The translations under genes were made by a program, and so were the position numbers. Positions 36,578-45,015 of a DNA stretch of 64,000 nt are shown here, piece by piece. The number at the start of each line of letters is the position of its first letter. The stretch's first letter is position 1. Origin of the DNA: Bradyrhizobium sp. 138 (GTDB lineage: Bacteria > Pseudomonadota > Alphaproteobacteria > Rhizobiales > Xanthobacteraceae); assembly GCF_023074075.1 (NCBI RefSeq), contig NZ_JADPKT010000086.1, forward strand, positions 55,126 through 119,125, written 5' to 3'. The notes under the pieces were generated by a model. It did no database searches, had not been told where the DNA came from, and saw only the letters and a program-made list of their open reading frames with translations.

Positions 36578-38857
36578 CTAGAAGTCCACGGACATCGATA
36601 GCCACAGCGTTCGCGGCATGCCGCTGATCACGTAGCCGGTCGGATTGCCGATCCAATAGCGGTTGTCGAACAGATTGGTGACGGCAGCCCGGAACGTGGT
36701 GGGCCGCCCTGCCAAGCTGGTCGCATAGCGCGCGCCAACGTCAAAGGTGATCCAAGCCGGCACGCTTTGAATGTTATCAGCGCTGACATAGGCCCTGCTG
36801 GTGTAAATGGTGCGGGCTGTGGCCGTCAATCCGGGCAGGAATGGCGCATCCCACTCGATGCCGAGATTGCTCTGCCATCCTGGCGCGCCGATCGCATGGT
36901 TCCCGTCATGGAGGTGGCCATCGGTCTTCGTGAGCCGCGCATCGAGATAGGTCACACCGCCCAAGACGCGGAGACCTGTGGTCACCTCGCCGAAGGTGTT
37001 GAGTTCAATGCCGCGATTCCTCTGCTCGCCGTCAAGACTGTAGATCTTGGTGATCGGGTCAATGACGCCGCTCGGCAAGCTGATCTGGAATGCCGCCAGG
37101 CTAGCGCCGAAGCGTCCGAGATCGAGCTTGGTCCCAACCTCGTACTGCTTGGTCTTGAAGGGCGCAAACACGGCGTTCGTGTTGGCTGCACCGGACGGAG
37201 GCGTTGGCCCGGGCGTCAGGCCCTCGATATAACTCGCATAGAACGATACTTCCCTGATCGGTCGCACCAACAGCGCGACGGAGGGTGACGTGGCGCTTTG
37301 ATCGTAGTGGGTCGTTTCCAGCCCGCTCACCGTGTCATAGTCGTTCGCGATCACCCGTTGTTGCCGGGCGCCGACGATGACCTGGAGCATTCCGCTCATC
37401 ATGGACAGAGTATCAGCGACGCCAACGCTTCGGAGCCCAAGGAAGGCCGACTTCCCTTCCGGAAACGAGGATACCGCGGCCCCCGGGCTCGCGAGAATGG
37501 TCGGCGTATAGATTTTGGTGAGATAGTTTCCGTAGTTGGTCTGACCGAGCCAATCGGTGTGGTTCAGAGCGCTGCCGCTGACAACCACCTCGTGACTAAT
37601 CGTCCCCGTGTCGAAACGGGCCCTCACACCAGCTTCGCCCGACACGCTCTCAGACTTTCCGGTCTGGAAGCGTGAGGTCGAGAGCGCGTCGCCCGCAGTG
37701 TTGAGAAGTGTGGCGCCTGGCGCTTCCCGCTTGTCAAAGCTGAACTGGTTTCCGCCGATCGCCCCAAAGACCGTGACATTGTTCGAGAGATCATACTCAG
37801 CCCGCGTCAGCCCTGTCAGGCTCTTCGCTCGCGCGTAGTCGAATGGCTGAGCGAGATTGATCCGAGGGTCCGGGGCATTGGGGACTGCGATGCCGGTGAC
37901 GGGCGTGTAGCCACGTGCGGCGGCCTTCATCCAGTCGTCCTGATAGATGATATCGGCCGACCACCTGAACCGTTCGCCGCGATAGTCAACGCCAAGCGAA
38001 CCGATTCCGTCGCGCACCGACTGACGGTCGATCGTCGTATTCCCGCCGTCGATTCCACCGTTGAACCGCACGCCCCATTCCCTTTGCTCACCATAGCGAC
38101 GGGCCACATCGACCTCAGTGCCAAACCGCGCATTGGACATGTAGCCGGCAGTAAGTCGGGTGAAGTCTTCACTGGCCCGCTTGGTCACGACATTGACACT
38201 GCCACCGATACTGCCCGACGGCGCCATGCCGTTGAGGAAAGCCGCGGGTCCCTTCAGCAACTCGATGCGCTCGATCGGCGCAGGGTTGATTCGGTAGGCC
38301 GGCACGAGGCCGTACAGGCCATTCAAAGCGATCTCGCTGTTTTCGACCCGGAAGCCACGAATCGTCAGAGCGTCATAGCGATTGCTGCTGCCGATTGCGG
38401 CGCGGACCGACGGATCGGAATTGGTCAAGACCTCAGCGACACTGGTGGCCTGCTGATCACGGATGGTCTTCTCGGTATAGCTCGTGAGGCTATACGGCGT
38501 ATCCATATAGTCCTTGTTGCCGAGCAGGCCGACTTGTCCGCCACGCGCCACTTGCCCACCGACAAACGGTACCGGCAGCGCCGCCCTTTGTGCACCAAGC
38601 GTCGCGGGCGCAATCGGCGTGCTTTCGCGCCTACCCGCCTGCCGTGTTGTTGCAGAGCGCGGTGAATTCGACGAGCGGTGCCTCCGAACGGGAGCGGCAC
38701 GACGTTCCGGTGCAGAGACGGTAACCGGAGGGAGTGGCTGGCCAGAAGCGGTCGATGTTTGGCGGTCCGACTGCTGCGCCAGTGATGAGGTCGTGGCGAG
38801 CAGCATCGATACGCACGCGAGCCCAAATGCGCGCGAGTAACCCAAGTCGCTAAGCAT
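36578..38857 (-). CDS. TonB-dependent siderophore receptor
   Basis: This 759-residue outer-membrane receptor of the ferric-siderophore type has a signal peptide (about 1-27), a Ser/Arg/Pro-rich spacer, and a plug domain with DYMDTPYSLTSYTEKTIRDQ and DALTIRGFRV. GPAAFLNGMAPSGSIGGSVN follows. The C-terminus is a 22-strand barrel ending GYVISGMPRTLWLSMSVDF with terminal Phe, as expected for BamA recognition. The ligand is probably a ferric hydroxamate or similar siderophore, by family only. No exbBD, tonB or ABC uptake genes are next to it. An ICE-like sequence lies 79 bp upstream. Confidence 0.92.
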   Translation of the reverse strand: MLSDLGYSRAFGLACVSMLLATTSSLAQQSDRQTSTASGQPLPPVTVSAPERRAAPVRRHRSSNSPRSATTRQAGRRESTPIAPATLGAQRAALPVPFVGGQVARGGQVGLLGNKDYMDTPYSLTSYTEKTIRDQQATSVAEVLTNSDPSVRAAIGSSNRYDALTIRGFRVENSEIALNGLYGLVPAYRINPAPIERIELLKGPAAFLNGMAPSGSIGGSVNVVTKRASEDFTRLTAGYMSNARFGTEVDVARRYGEQREWGVRFNGGIDGGNTTIDRQSVRDGIGSLGVDYRGERFRWSADIIYQDDWMKAAARGYTPVTGIAVPNAPDPRINLAQPFDYARAKSLTGLTRAEYDLSNNVTVFGAIGGNQFSFDKREAPGATLLNTAGDALSTSRFQTGKSESVSGEAGVRARFDTGTISHEVVVSGSALNHTDWLGQTNYGNYLTKIYTPTILASPGAAVSSFPEGKSAFLGLRSVGVADTLSMMSGMLQVIVGARQQRVIANDYDTVSGLETTHYDQSATSPSVALLVRPIREVSFYASYIEGLTPGPTPPSGAANTNAVFAPFKTKQYEVGTKLDLGRFGASLAAFQISLPSGVIDPITKIYSLDGEQRNRGIELNTFGEVTTGLRVLGGVTYLDARLTKTDGHLHDGNHAIGAPGWQSNLGIEWDAPFLPGLTATARTIYTSRAYVSADNIQSVPAWITFDVGARYATSLAGRPTTFRAAVTNLFDNRYWIGNPTGYVISGMPRTLWLSMSVDF

Positions 38858-38935
38858 ATTATTCCCGGAGTCTTTTCTTCTTGATGCCCCGCAGTGGGGA
38901 CAGGCATGGCATATCTGCCAGAGCGGACCGAGCCA

Positions 38936-38952
38936 ACTAGAATGGGTCTAGC
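38936..38952. promoter_or_regulatory. Candidate Irr-binding iron control element (TonB receptor)
   Basis: ACTAGAATGGGTCTAGC is a dyad (CTAGA-N5-TCTAG) that matches the ICE consensus TTTAGAA-N3-TTCTAAA at 10 of 14 defined positions, by my reading. It is 79 bp upstream of the receptor start codon, at promoter distance. Receptor genes controlled by Irr through an ICE are known in Bradyrhizobium; the link here is inferred. Confidence 0.5.
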
Positions 38953-39052
38953 GTAATTGATGTGACGTTGATGCGGCGCGCGTCTCGTTCGACGCTTCGC
39001 TTTCACTTCGCGCCGAAGGCTGGTGCCGCTGCGTCATCGCATCACCTTTGCG

Positions 39053-39145
39053 ATGTGCCGCTTTGCGCGGAGGCTCGAACACGATCGCGCCGATTTCGAC
39101 GGGATCGCGAGCGATCTCGAGGCCGCGCCGGAGGCGCCGCACTGA
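39053..39145 (+). pseudogene. Short relic of a DUF6455-type gene
   Basis: About 30 codons read RRLEHDRADFDGIASDLEAAP and then stop. They match RRLDRADFDRIASDLRIAP in the intact DUF6455 protein at 36056-36475, and the DNA is also close (CGATCGCGCCGATTTCGAC and AGCGATCTC shared). The rest of the gene is missing. It is probably the remains of a duplicated or decayed copy, located between the TonB receptor promoter and the HAD gene. Confidence 0.6.
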
Positions 39146-39163
39146 GGTCGGCACGAGACGGGC

Positions 39164-39823
39164 CTATCCACTCAACATCGATAGAACCATGCGCGCGAGG
39201 TCGGCTGGTCGCTCCACCAAATGATCCGCGCCCGCCATTTCGAGCTCGTCCCGGCTGCCATATCCCCAGAGCACACCGAGGCCAAGCATCCTGACTGCGT
39301 GAGCACCATTGATGTCGTGGCGGCGATCGCCGACCATGAGGCTGTGCGAGGCGGAGATGTCCCGTTCGGACAGGATGTGGGCAAGCAGCTCCGGCTTGTG
39401 ATCAAGCTTGCCGCCCGGCACCGAACCGTAGACGCCGTCGAAATGCGCCGCCAGATCGAGATTTTCCAAAATTCGTCGCGCGAAAGCCTCGCGCTTCGAC
39501 GTGGCGAGATAGATCCGCAACCCAGCGCGTCGCATATCCGCAATCGCTGCGCCGATTCCGGGATAAGCCTCGCTTCCGAGCAGACCGGTGTCGCCATAGT
39601 GCCCGCGATAGGCGACGGCGGCTTCATCGACCCGGTCGTCGCCGTACGCCGCAAGCAAAGCCCGCAAGATGTCTTCGAGCGGTGGCCCGATGGTTATGTC
39701 AAGCGCGCCGTCGGGATCATGTCCCAGCGCACGCAATGCGGCTGAGCAGCTCGCGACAATGCCCGGCCGGGAATCGATCAGCGTTCCGTCGAGATCGAGC
39801 AGGACGGAACGAGCTGGGCCCAC
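39164..39823 (-). CDS. HAD family hydrolase (phosphoglycolate phosphatase-like)
   Basis: This 219-residue haloacid dehalogenase-type phosphatase has motif I DLDGTLIDS at about 10-18, motif II YLATSKRE, a conserved lysine in LDHKPELL, and motif IV GDRRHDINGAHA. It has a Gph-like cap domain. The substrate could be phosphoglycolate or another small phosphate ester. The gene starts with GTG three bases after the CitE-like gene, so the two are co-transcribed. Confidence 0.88.
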   Translation of the reverse strand: MGPARSVLLDLDGTLIDSRPGIVASCSAALRALGHDPDGALDITIGPPLEDILRALLAAYGDDRVDEAAVAYRGHYGDTGLLGSEAYPGIGAAIADMRRAGLRIYLATSKREAFARRILENLDLAAHFDGVYGSVPGGKLDHKPELLAHILSERDISASHSLMVGDRRHDINGAHAVRMLGLGVLWGYGSRDELEMAGADHLVERPADLARMVLSMLSG

Positions 39824-39826
39824 CCC

Positions 39827-40708
39827 TCAGCCCTTGCCCATCGCGGCGATCGCGTCCGCGATTGCAATCGTGCGCCGCGCCATGTCGGCGTGCAGGCGCT
39901 CCACCATCGCGCCATCGAGCCGGATCGCACCGCGCGAGGCGTTTTCCGGCAGCTCGAACGCCGCGATGATCTTTCGCGCGCGCGCAACCTCCTCCTCGGG
40001 CGGGGTGAAGATGGCGTTGCAGGCGTCGATCTGCGACGGGTGGATCAGCGTCTTGCCGTCGAAGCCGAGATCGCGGCCTTGCGCGCATTCGGTGGCGAAG
40101 CCGTCGGAGTTGGCGATGTCGCTGTAGGGGCCGTCGAGAATTTCGAGACCATGGGCGCGCGTCGCCAGGATGCAATGCGTGATCATCGGGATCATCGCGG
40201 CGCGGCCGGGCAGCATCCGGATCCGCGTCTCGCGCGAGATGTCGTTCGGACCGAACACGAAACCCGACAGGCGCCGCGATGGATCACGCCCGGCTGCAGC
40301 CAGCTCTTCGGCATGCAGCACGGCGCACGCGGTCTCGATCATGGCCCAGACCTTCACGGTCGGCGCCGCACTGAGCTCGGCGAGGCGACGGCCGATCGCG
40401 TCGAGATCCTCGATGCTTGAAACTTTTGGAACCAGGATGCCATCCGGTGAGGCCTTGGCGGCCATCGCGACGTCATCGGCCCACCACGGCGTGTCGAGGC
40501 CGTTGGTGCGGATCAGGATTTCGCGCCTGCCAAAACCCTTGGCCGCAACCGCAGCGGCGATGCCGTCGCGTGCCAGCGCCTTGGCATCGGGCGCGACGGA
40601 ATCCTCGAGATCGAGGATCAGGCCGTCGGCGGCAAGATTGCGCGCCTTTTCCAGCGCGCGTGGGTTGGAGCCGGGCATGAACAGATGGCTGCGGCGCGGG
40701 CGGGTCAT
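39827..40708 (-). CDS. HpcH/HpaI aldolase/citrate lyase family CoA-ester lyase (CitE-like)
   Basis: This 293-residue enzyme has the CitE/malyl-CoA lyase signature. It opens RRSHLFMPGSNPRALEKA, carries LILDLEDSVAPDAK (metal ligand Glu/Asp), VWAMIETACAVLHAEEL and GFVFGPNDISRETR, and ends with a C-terminal KTLIHPSQID. Related enzymes cleave malyl-CoA, citramalyl-CoA or methylmalyl-CoA, or act as (3S)-malyl-CoA thioesterases. The lack of citDF genes argues against true citrate lyase. I chose the ATG at 40708 with AGGAA upstream. Confidence 0.88.
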   Translation of the reverse strand: MTRPRRSHLFMPGSNPRALEKARNLAADGLILDLEDSVAPDAKALARDGIAAAVAAKGFGRREILIRTNGLDTPWWADDVAMAAKASPDGILVPKVSSIEDLDAIGRRLAELSAAPTVKVWAMIETACAVLHAEELAAAGRDPSRRLSGFVFGPNDISRETRIRMLPGRAAMIPMITHCILATRAHGLEILDGPYSDIANSDGFATECAQGRDLGFDGKTLIHPSQIDACNAIFTPPEEEVARARKIIAAFELPENASRGAIRLDGAMVERLHADMARRTIAIADAIAAMGKG

Positions 40709-40820
40709 GCAAGCGTTCCTTCCGGTTTCCTCGAGCGGGCTCTTGACCGAAGGCGATAGCACCTGGCCTGCCTATTCGAAAGGCTTGTTCGCCCCGACGG
40801 TATATGTTTAGGCATAGGCC

Positions 40821-41462
40821 ATGACCTCATTCCCAGAGCATTTGCTGAAAGGCTACAGGGCCTTCGCCACCCAGCGGCTGCCGACCGAGCAGAACCGCTA
40901 CCGCGAACTTTCGCTGAAGGGACAGTCGCCGGAAGTGATGGTGATCGGCTGCTGCGACAGCCGTGTCTCGCCCGAGGTGATCTTCGACGTCGGCCCGGGC
41001 GAGCTGTTCGTGGTCCGCAACATCGCCAATCTGGTGCCGACCTATCAGCCCGACGAGAACGCACATGGCGTCTCGGCGGCGCTCGAATATGCCGTGACGG
41101 TGCTGAAGGTGAAGCACATCGTGGTGCTCGGCCATGCGCAATGCGGCGGCATCCGCGCCTTCGTCGACAAGATCGAACCGCTCACGCCCGGCGACTTCAT
41201 CGGCAAATGGATGCAGATGTTCATCAAGCCGGGCGAGGTGGTCGAGCAGCGCGAGCACGAAACCATGGCGCAGTTCGTCGAGCGCATCGAGAAAGCCGCG
41301 GTGTTCCGCAGCCTCGAAAATCTGATGACGTTCCCGTTCGTGCGCAAGGCCGTGGAGAGCGGCCAGATGCAGACCCACGGCGCCTATTTCGGCGTCGCAG
41401 AGGGATCGCTGTTCGTGCTGGACAAGGTCGCGAAGGAATTCAAGAGCGTGCGCGAGGCGTAA
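40821..41462 (+). CDS. Beta-class carbonic anhydrase
   Basis: This zinc enzyme interconverts CO2 and bicarbonate. The 213-residue protein has the zinc-binding motif CCDSR (Cys at about 44, Asp 46, Arg 48) and HAQCGG (His at about 105, Cys 108). The family opening LLKGYRAF and the length fit plant-type or clade B beta-carbonic anhydrases. No signal peptide is visible, so it is cytoplasmic. Confidence 0.95.
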   Translation: MTSFPEHLLKGYRAFATQRLPTEQNRYRELSLKGQSPEVMVIGCCDSRVSPEVIFDVGPGELFVVRNIANLVPTYQPDENAHGVSAALEYAVTVLKVKHIVVLGHAQCGGIRAFVDKIEPLTPGDFIGKWMQMFIKPGEVVEQREHETMAQFVERIEKAAVFRSLENLMTFPFVRKAVESGQMQTHGAYFGVAEGSLFVLDKVAKEFKSVREA

Positions 41463-41473
41463 GCCACCTCTTG

Positions 41474-41570
41474 TAGGGTGGGCAAAGGCGCGACGCGCCG
41501 TGCCCACCACCTGTCGCAATCGAAAGAAGGTGGGCACGGCGCGCGAAGAGCGCGCCTTTGCCCACCCTAC
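41474..41570. repeat. Dispersed inverted repeat, family B, copy 2
   Basis: It starts GTAGGGTGGGCAAAGGCGCG and ends CGCGCCTTTGCCCACCCTAC, with internal GTGCCCACC / GGTGGGCAC. It lies between the convergent carbonic anhydrase and asd genes. Confidence 0.9.
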
Positions 41571-41577
41571 GGCAGCG

Positions 41578-42612
41578 TCAGGCCGCCTGCTTCTTCGCGC
41601 TGATCAGCTTGCGGTTGATCAAGACTTCCGCGATCTGGATCGCGTTGAGCGCGGCGCCCTTGCGCAGATTGTCGGACACGCACCACAGCACGAGGCCGTT
41701 CTCCACCGTCGCGTCCTCGCGGATGCGGCTGATATAGGTCGCGTCCTCGCCGGCCGCTTCATACGGCGTGGCGTAGCCGCCGGGCTCCTGCTTGTCGATG
41801 ACGAGGCAGCCGGGCGCCTTGCGCAGGATGTCGCGCGCTTCGTCCGCGCTGATCGGATTCTCGAACTCGATGTTGACGGCCTCGGAGTGGCCGACGAACA
41901 CCGGCACGCGCACGCAGGTGGCGGAGAGCTTGATCTTGGGATCAAGGATCTTCTTGGTCTCCGCCATCATCTTCCACTCTTCCTTGGTGTAGCCGTCCTC
42001 CATGAAGACGTCGATGTGGGGGATGACGTTGAAGGCGATGCGCTTCGGAAATTTTTTGTTGACCAGCTCCTGGTTGGTGTAGACGGCCTTGGTCTGCGAG
42101 AATAGCTCGTCCATGCCATCCTTGCCGGCGCCGGACACCGATTGATAGGTCGAGACCACGACGCGCTTGATGGTCGCCTTGTCGTGCAGCGGCTTCAGCG
42201 CGACCACGAGCTGCGCGGTCGAGCAGTTCGGGTTGGCGATGATGTTCTTCTTCTTGAAGCCTTCCGTCGCAGCAGCGTTCACTTCCGGCACGATCAACGG
42301 CACGTCCGGATCCATGCGCCAGGCCGAAGAATTGTCGATCACCACAGTGCCGGCGGCGCCGATCTTCGGCGACCATTCCTTCGACACCTCGCCGCCCGCC
42401 GACATCAGGCAGATATCGACGTCGGAGAAGTCGTAGTGCTCGAGCGCCTTGCACTTCAGGGTGCGGTCGCCATAGGAGACCTCGACGCCGACGCTACGGC
42501 GTGACGCCAGGGCCACGACCTCGTCCGCGGGAAATTTGCGCTCATCGAGGATGTTGAGCATTTCCCGTCCGACATTGCCGGTCGCGCCGACGACTGCGAC
42601 TTTGTAACCCAT
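41578..42612 (-). CDS. asd: Aspartate-semialdehyde dehydrogenase
   Basis: This NADPH-dependent enzyme makes aspartate semialdehyde for lysine, DAP, threonine and methionine synthesis. The 344-residue protein has the nucleotide-binding opening KVAVVGATGNVGREML, the catalytic cysteine in ANPNCSTAQL (about 130) and QSVSGAGKDGMDEL. The C-terminal dimer domain contains RVPVFVGHSEAVNIE. The length and motifs fit the proteobacterial type. Confidence 0.97.
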   Translation of the reverse strand: MGYKVAVVGATGNVGREMLNILDERKFPADEVVALASRRSVGVEVSYGDRTLKCKALEHYDFSDVDICLMSAGGEVSKEWSPKIGAAGTVVIDNSSAWRMDPDVPLIVPEVNAAATEGFKKKNIIANPNCSTAQLVVALKPLHDKATIKRVVVSTYQSVSGAGKDGMDELFSQTKAVYTNQELVNKKFPKRIAFNVIPHIDVFMEDGYTKEEWKMMAETKKILDPKIKLSATCVRVPVFVGHSEAVNIEFENPISADEARDILRKAPGCLVIDKQEPGGYATPYEAAGEDATYISRIREDATVENGLVLWCVSDNLRKGAALNAIQIAEVLINRKLISAKKQAA

Positions 42613-42728
42613 CGTTCACTCTCCGATGAAAAAGCCCGTTCCTGAAGCTGACGCTTAAACAGGAAGAGCAGCGCTTCTATGCGAGAACCGGCCTCAAGAC
42701 AACGTTGGACCATGCCTGAAGGCCATGG

Positions 42729-43517
42729 ATGCAGTCGCCTGAGGCCAGCACGGCCGTTAGCCCCACCCAGATCCATCTGGCGCTTGCAGCCTTCGCCGAC
42801 GAGGTCGTCGGCACGCTGGCGCGCCTGTTCGCCTATGTGGGGGCGCTCGCCCTGCTTTGCATCCTCGGCCTCGCGGCGCTCGGCCAGCTGCCCGATTGGC
42901 GCGACGATGAACCGACGCCGCGACCGGACTGGAGCGTGGCCGACCGCTCGCGCCCGGCCTTCGCCCTCAGCAAGCTCGATTCGACAGAGAAAACAGCCTC
43001 TTACACCATCCTCAGGCATCCCGAGGGCGGCCGCAGGGACGTTATGCGCTGGACCAGCGCCGCAGACCAGGTGCTGGCCGAGCTCGAGATTTACCGGGAG
43101 GGCGGCGAATTCGACGTCACACGTCCGGCGACCGCGGACCTCGCCGTCCAGATGGGCCTGGGCGCGGCCAGCCCGCTCGAGCAGGCCGGGCTGATCGAGA
43201 CCAAATTCGGCCCCGTCGCCCTGTTCCGGCCGGTCGCAGCAAGCAAGGGAGCGCAGGCCTGCCTCGGCTACCTCAAGCGCAGCGAGGAGCCCGCCTTGCA
43301 GATCTCCGGCTTCTCCTGCCAGGGCGATACCCTGCCCGCCCAGCGCGCGGCCATCGCCTGTACGCTGAACCGGTTGACGCTGCTGACCTCGGGCAACGAG
43401 CCGAAGCTGGCGGACCTGTTCGCCCATGCCGAGCTGAAGCGCCGTCCTTGCGACCTCGCGGGTTCGCCGGACTGGCTGCTCGGCGCCGCAAACGCGCAAT
43501 TGCGCGGGACGCTGTAA
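42729..43517 (+). CDS. Conserved hypothetical protein with one membrane helix
   Basis: This 262-residue protein has a single helix (AYVGALALLCILGLAALG, about 36-53) and then a polar, probably periplasmic domain. The domain has SYTILRHPEGGRRDVMRW and four cysteines at about 178, 196, 207 and 240 (ACLGYL, FSCQGD, IACTLN, RPCDLAG). The even cysteine number suggests disulfides. I do not recognise the family. The first 36 residues are cytoplasmic if the helix is an anchor. Confidence 0.75.
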   Translation: MQSPEASTAVSPTQIHLALAAFADEVVGTLARLFAYVGALALLCILGLAALGQLPDWRDDEPTPRPDWSVADRSRPAFALSKLDSTEKTASYTILRHPEGGRRDVMRWTSAADQVLAELEIYREGGEFDVTRPATADLAVQMGLGAASPLEQAGLIETKFGPVALFRPVAASKGAQACLGYLKRSEEPALQISGFSCQGDTLPAQRAAIACTLNRLTLLTSGNEPKLADLFAHAELKRRPCDLAGSPDWLLGAANAQLRGTL

Positions 43518-43672
43518 GCCGCATCAAGCCAAGTGGCTGGTATTGATGCAACTTTTGCCGGCGCGCACGATTATTCCGAGCCGGTGTGACCCAATAGACC
43601 TAGTTGCGCTCACCCCGGCCGGGCTAGTATGGGGTGAAATCGACTGGCGGTGCGCCGCTTGAAGGGGACGTG

Positions 43673-44062
43673 ATGAGCTCGAAATTCTCTGCCAAATTGG
43701 CGACCTTGTTTGCAGCGGGCGCCGTGATTGCCATGTCCTCTGCCATTGGTTTGGCGACACCGGCCTCGGCCGACACCAAGACCAAGCGTTATGACGAGCG
43801 CGGCCGCCCCTATTACGGCCCGAGCGGTCCCAACGCCGTGTACCAGCAAGGCCGCACCCGCATCTATGTCAGCAAGCGCTCCTGGCTCGACGGCGGCACC
43901 GAGGTCAATCCGGGCGACCGCAAGTTCTCCGACTACGCCTTCCCGCCGGCCGTGGGCTACCCGTCCTTCGCCCGCGAGAACCTCAACCGCCCAATCGACC
44001 GCCAGCCGCTCTCGCCGCCGAGCGATGTCGGCGGCTATCCGCAGACTTTCCCGCTGTACTGA
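43673..44062 (+). CDS. Exported hypothetical protein
   Basis: This 129-residue protein has a signal peptide (about 1-33, cleavage after ASA). The mature part is polar and rich in Tyr, Arg and Pro, with RYDERGRPYYGPSGPNAVYQ and SWLDGGTEVNPGDRKFSDYA. The same general form is common in Bradyrhizobium, and I know no function. The ATG at 43673 is preceded by GAAGGGG. A terminator follows the gene. Confidence 0.8.
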   Translation: MSSKFSAKLATLFAAGAVIAMSSAIGLATPASADTKTKRYDERGRPYYGPSGPNAVYQQGRTRIYVSKRSWLDGGTEVNPGDRKFSDYAFPPAVGYPSFARENLNRPIDRQPLSPPSDVGGYPQTFPLY

Positions 44063-44085
44063 GCGGACATATCTTCGAATCAAAA

Positions 44086-44112
44086 GGCCGGGCTCATGCC
44101 CGGCCATTTTTG
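44086..44112 (+). terminator. Intrinsic terminator
   Basis: The stem GGCCGGGC / GCCCGGCC has a TCAT loop and is followed by ATTTTTG, ending the upstream exported-protein gene. Confidence 0.9.
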
Positions 44113-44126
44113 TTTCAGGAGATGCC

Positions 44127-44216
44127 GTAGGGTGGGCAAAGGCGCCCTTGCGCCGTGCCCACGATCTCTCTCGATCGTGAAAAATGCGTGGGCACACTTG
44201 CGCTTTGCCCACCTAC
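44127..44216. repeat. Dispersed inverted repeat, family B, copy 3
   Basis: It begins GTAGGGTGGGCAAAGGCGCC and ends in GCTTTGCCCACCTAC, having lost two bases in its last arm. It is nearly identical to copy 4 at 44909-44999, and the two flank one gene. Confidence 0.88.
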
Positions 44217-44248
44217 GATTCCTGTTGCTTGGCTGAGATGCGTGGGCC

Positions 44249-44884
44249 TCACACATTCGCCGCAGGATCATAGCGCCGGCAAAATTCTTCCATCGCCTCG
44301 GAGCGGAAATCGGCGAGGCGCGCGAAGATCAGCTGATCCGGCCAATCCCACCAGGCGATGCGGCGCAGGCTTGCCGCAACGGAATCGTCAAAGCGCTTGC
44401 GGATCGGACGCGCCGGAACGCCGCCGACGATGGTGTAGGGCTCGACATCACGGCTGACGACTGCGCCTGCGGCGATCACCGCGCCGTCGCCGACCTTCAC
44501 ACCCGGCAGCAGGATGGCGGCGTGGCCGATCCAAACGTCGTTGCCGACGATCACGCGGTCGCCGCGGCGGTCGGCGAAGAAGTCGCGGTCGCGCGTCACG
44601 CCCGCCTCGTAATATTCCGGGACATAGGTGAAGCGATGTTGCGACGGCCGGCCCATCGGATGGTTCGGCGCGCCGATCCGCACCGAATTGGCGATCGCCG
44701 TGAACTTGCCGATCACCGCGTCGGCGACGTCGCAATTCTCGCCGAGATAGGAGTAGTCGCCGAGCGAGGCATATTCGATGCGCGTATTCGCGAGCACCTC
44801 GCAACGGCGCCCGATCTGCGCCTCGCGCAGGCGCACCGTTTCATGGACGATGGTTTCCGCGATCTTGGGGCGGGGTGTGTCCAT
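44249..44884 (-). CDS. Hexapeptide-repeat acetyltransferase (phosphonate-type, DapH/GlmU-related)
   Basis: This left-handed beta-helix acyltransferase has 211 residues, with successive hexapeptide units in AQIGRRCEVLANTRIEYASL and VIVGNDVWIGHAAILLPGVK. A loop HRFTYVPEYYEAG is typical of the phn_thr subfamily, which is usually found in phosphonate gene clusters. No phn genes are nearby, so its job here is open. I chose the ATG at 44884. The gene sits between two nearly identical family B repeats. Confidence 0.85.
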   Translation of the reverse strand: MDTPRPKIAETIVHETVRLREAQIGRRCEVLANTRIEYASLGDYSYLGENCDVADAVIGKFTAIANSVRIGAPNHPMGRPSQHRFTYVPEYYEAGVTRDRDFFADRRGDRVIVGNDVWIGHAAILLPGVKVGDGAVIAAGAVVSRDVEPYTIVGGVPARPIRKRFDDSVAASLRRIAWWDWPDQLIFARLADFRSEAMEEFCRRYDPAANV

Positions 44885-44908
44885 GAGGCGGCTCCACAAG
44901 CAAGTGCC

Positions 44909-44999
44909 GTAGGGTGGGCAAAGGCGCCCTTGCGCCGTGCCCACCATCTCTCTCGATCGCGAAAAATGCGTGGGCACGCTTGCGCTTTGCCCACCCTAC
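44909..44999. repeat. Dispersed inverted repeat, family B, copy 4
   Basis: It has the same sequence of modules as copy 3 with only a few base differences, and lies in the same orientation 782 bp away. It separates the acetyltransferase gene from leuB. Confidence 0.9.
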
Positions 45000-45015
45000 G
45001 ATGGCGGTGCAAGCC

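Noticed and set aside
40708..40762. Longer N-terminus for the CitE-like lyase
   Set aside because: The extra 18 residues are unlike the family, and the ATG at 40708 has a good ribosome binding site and starts directly before the conserved RRSHLF segment.
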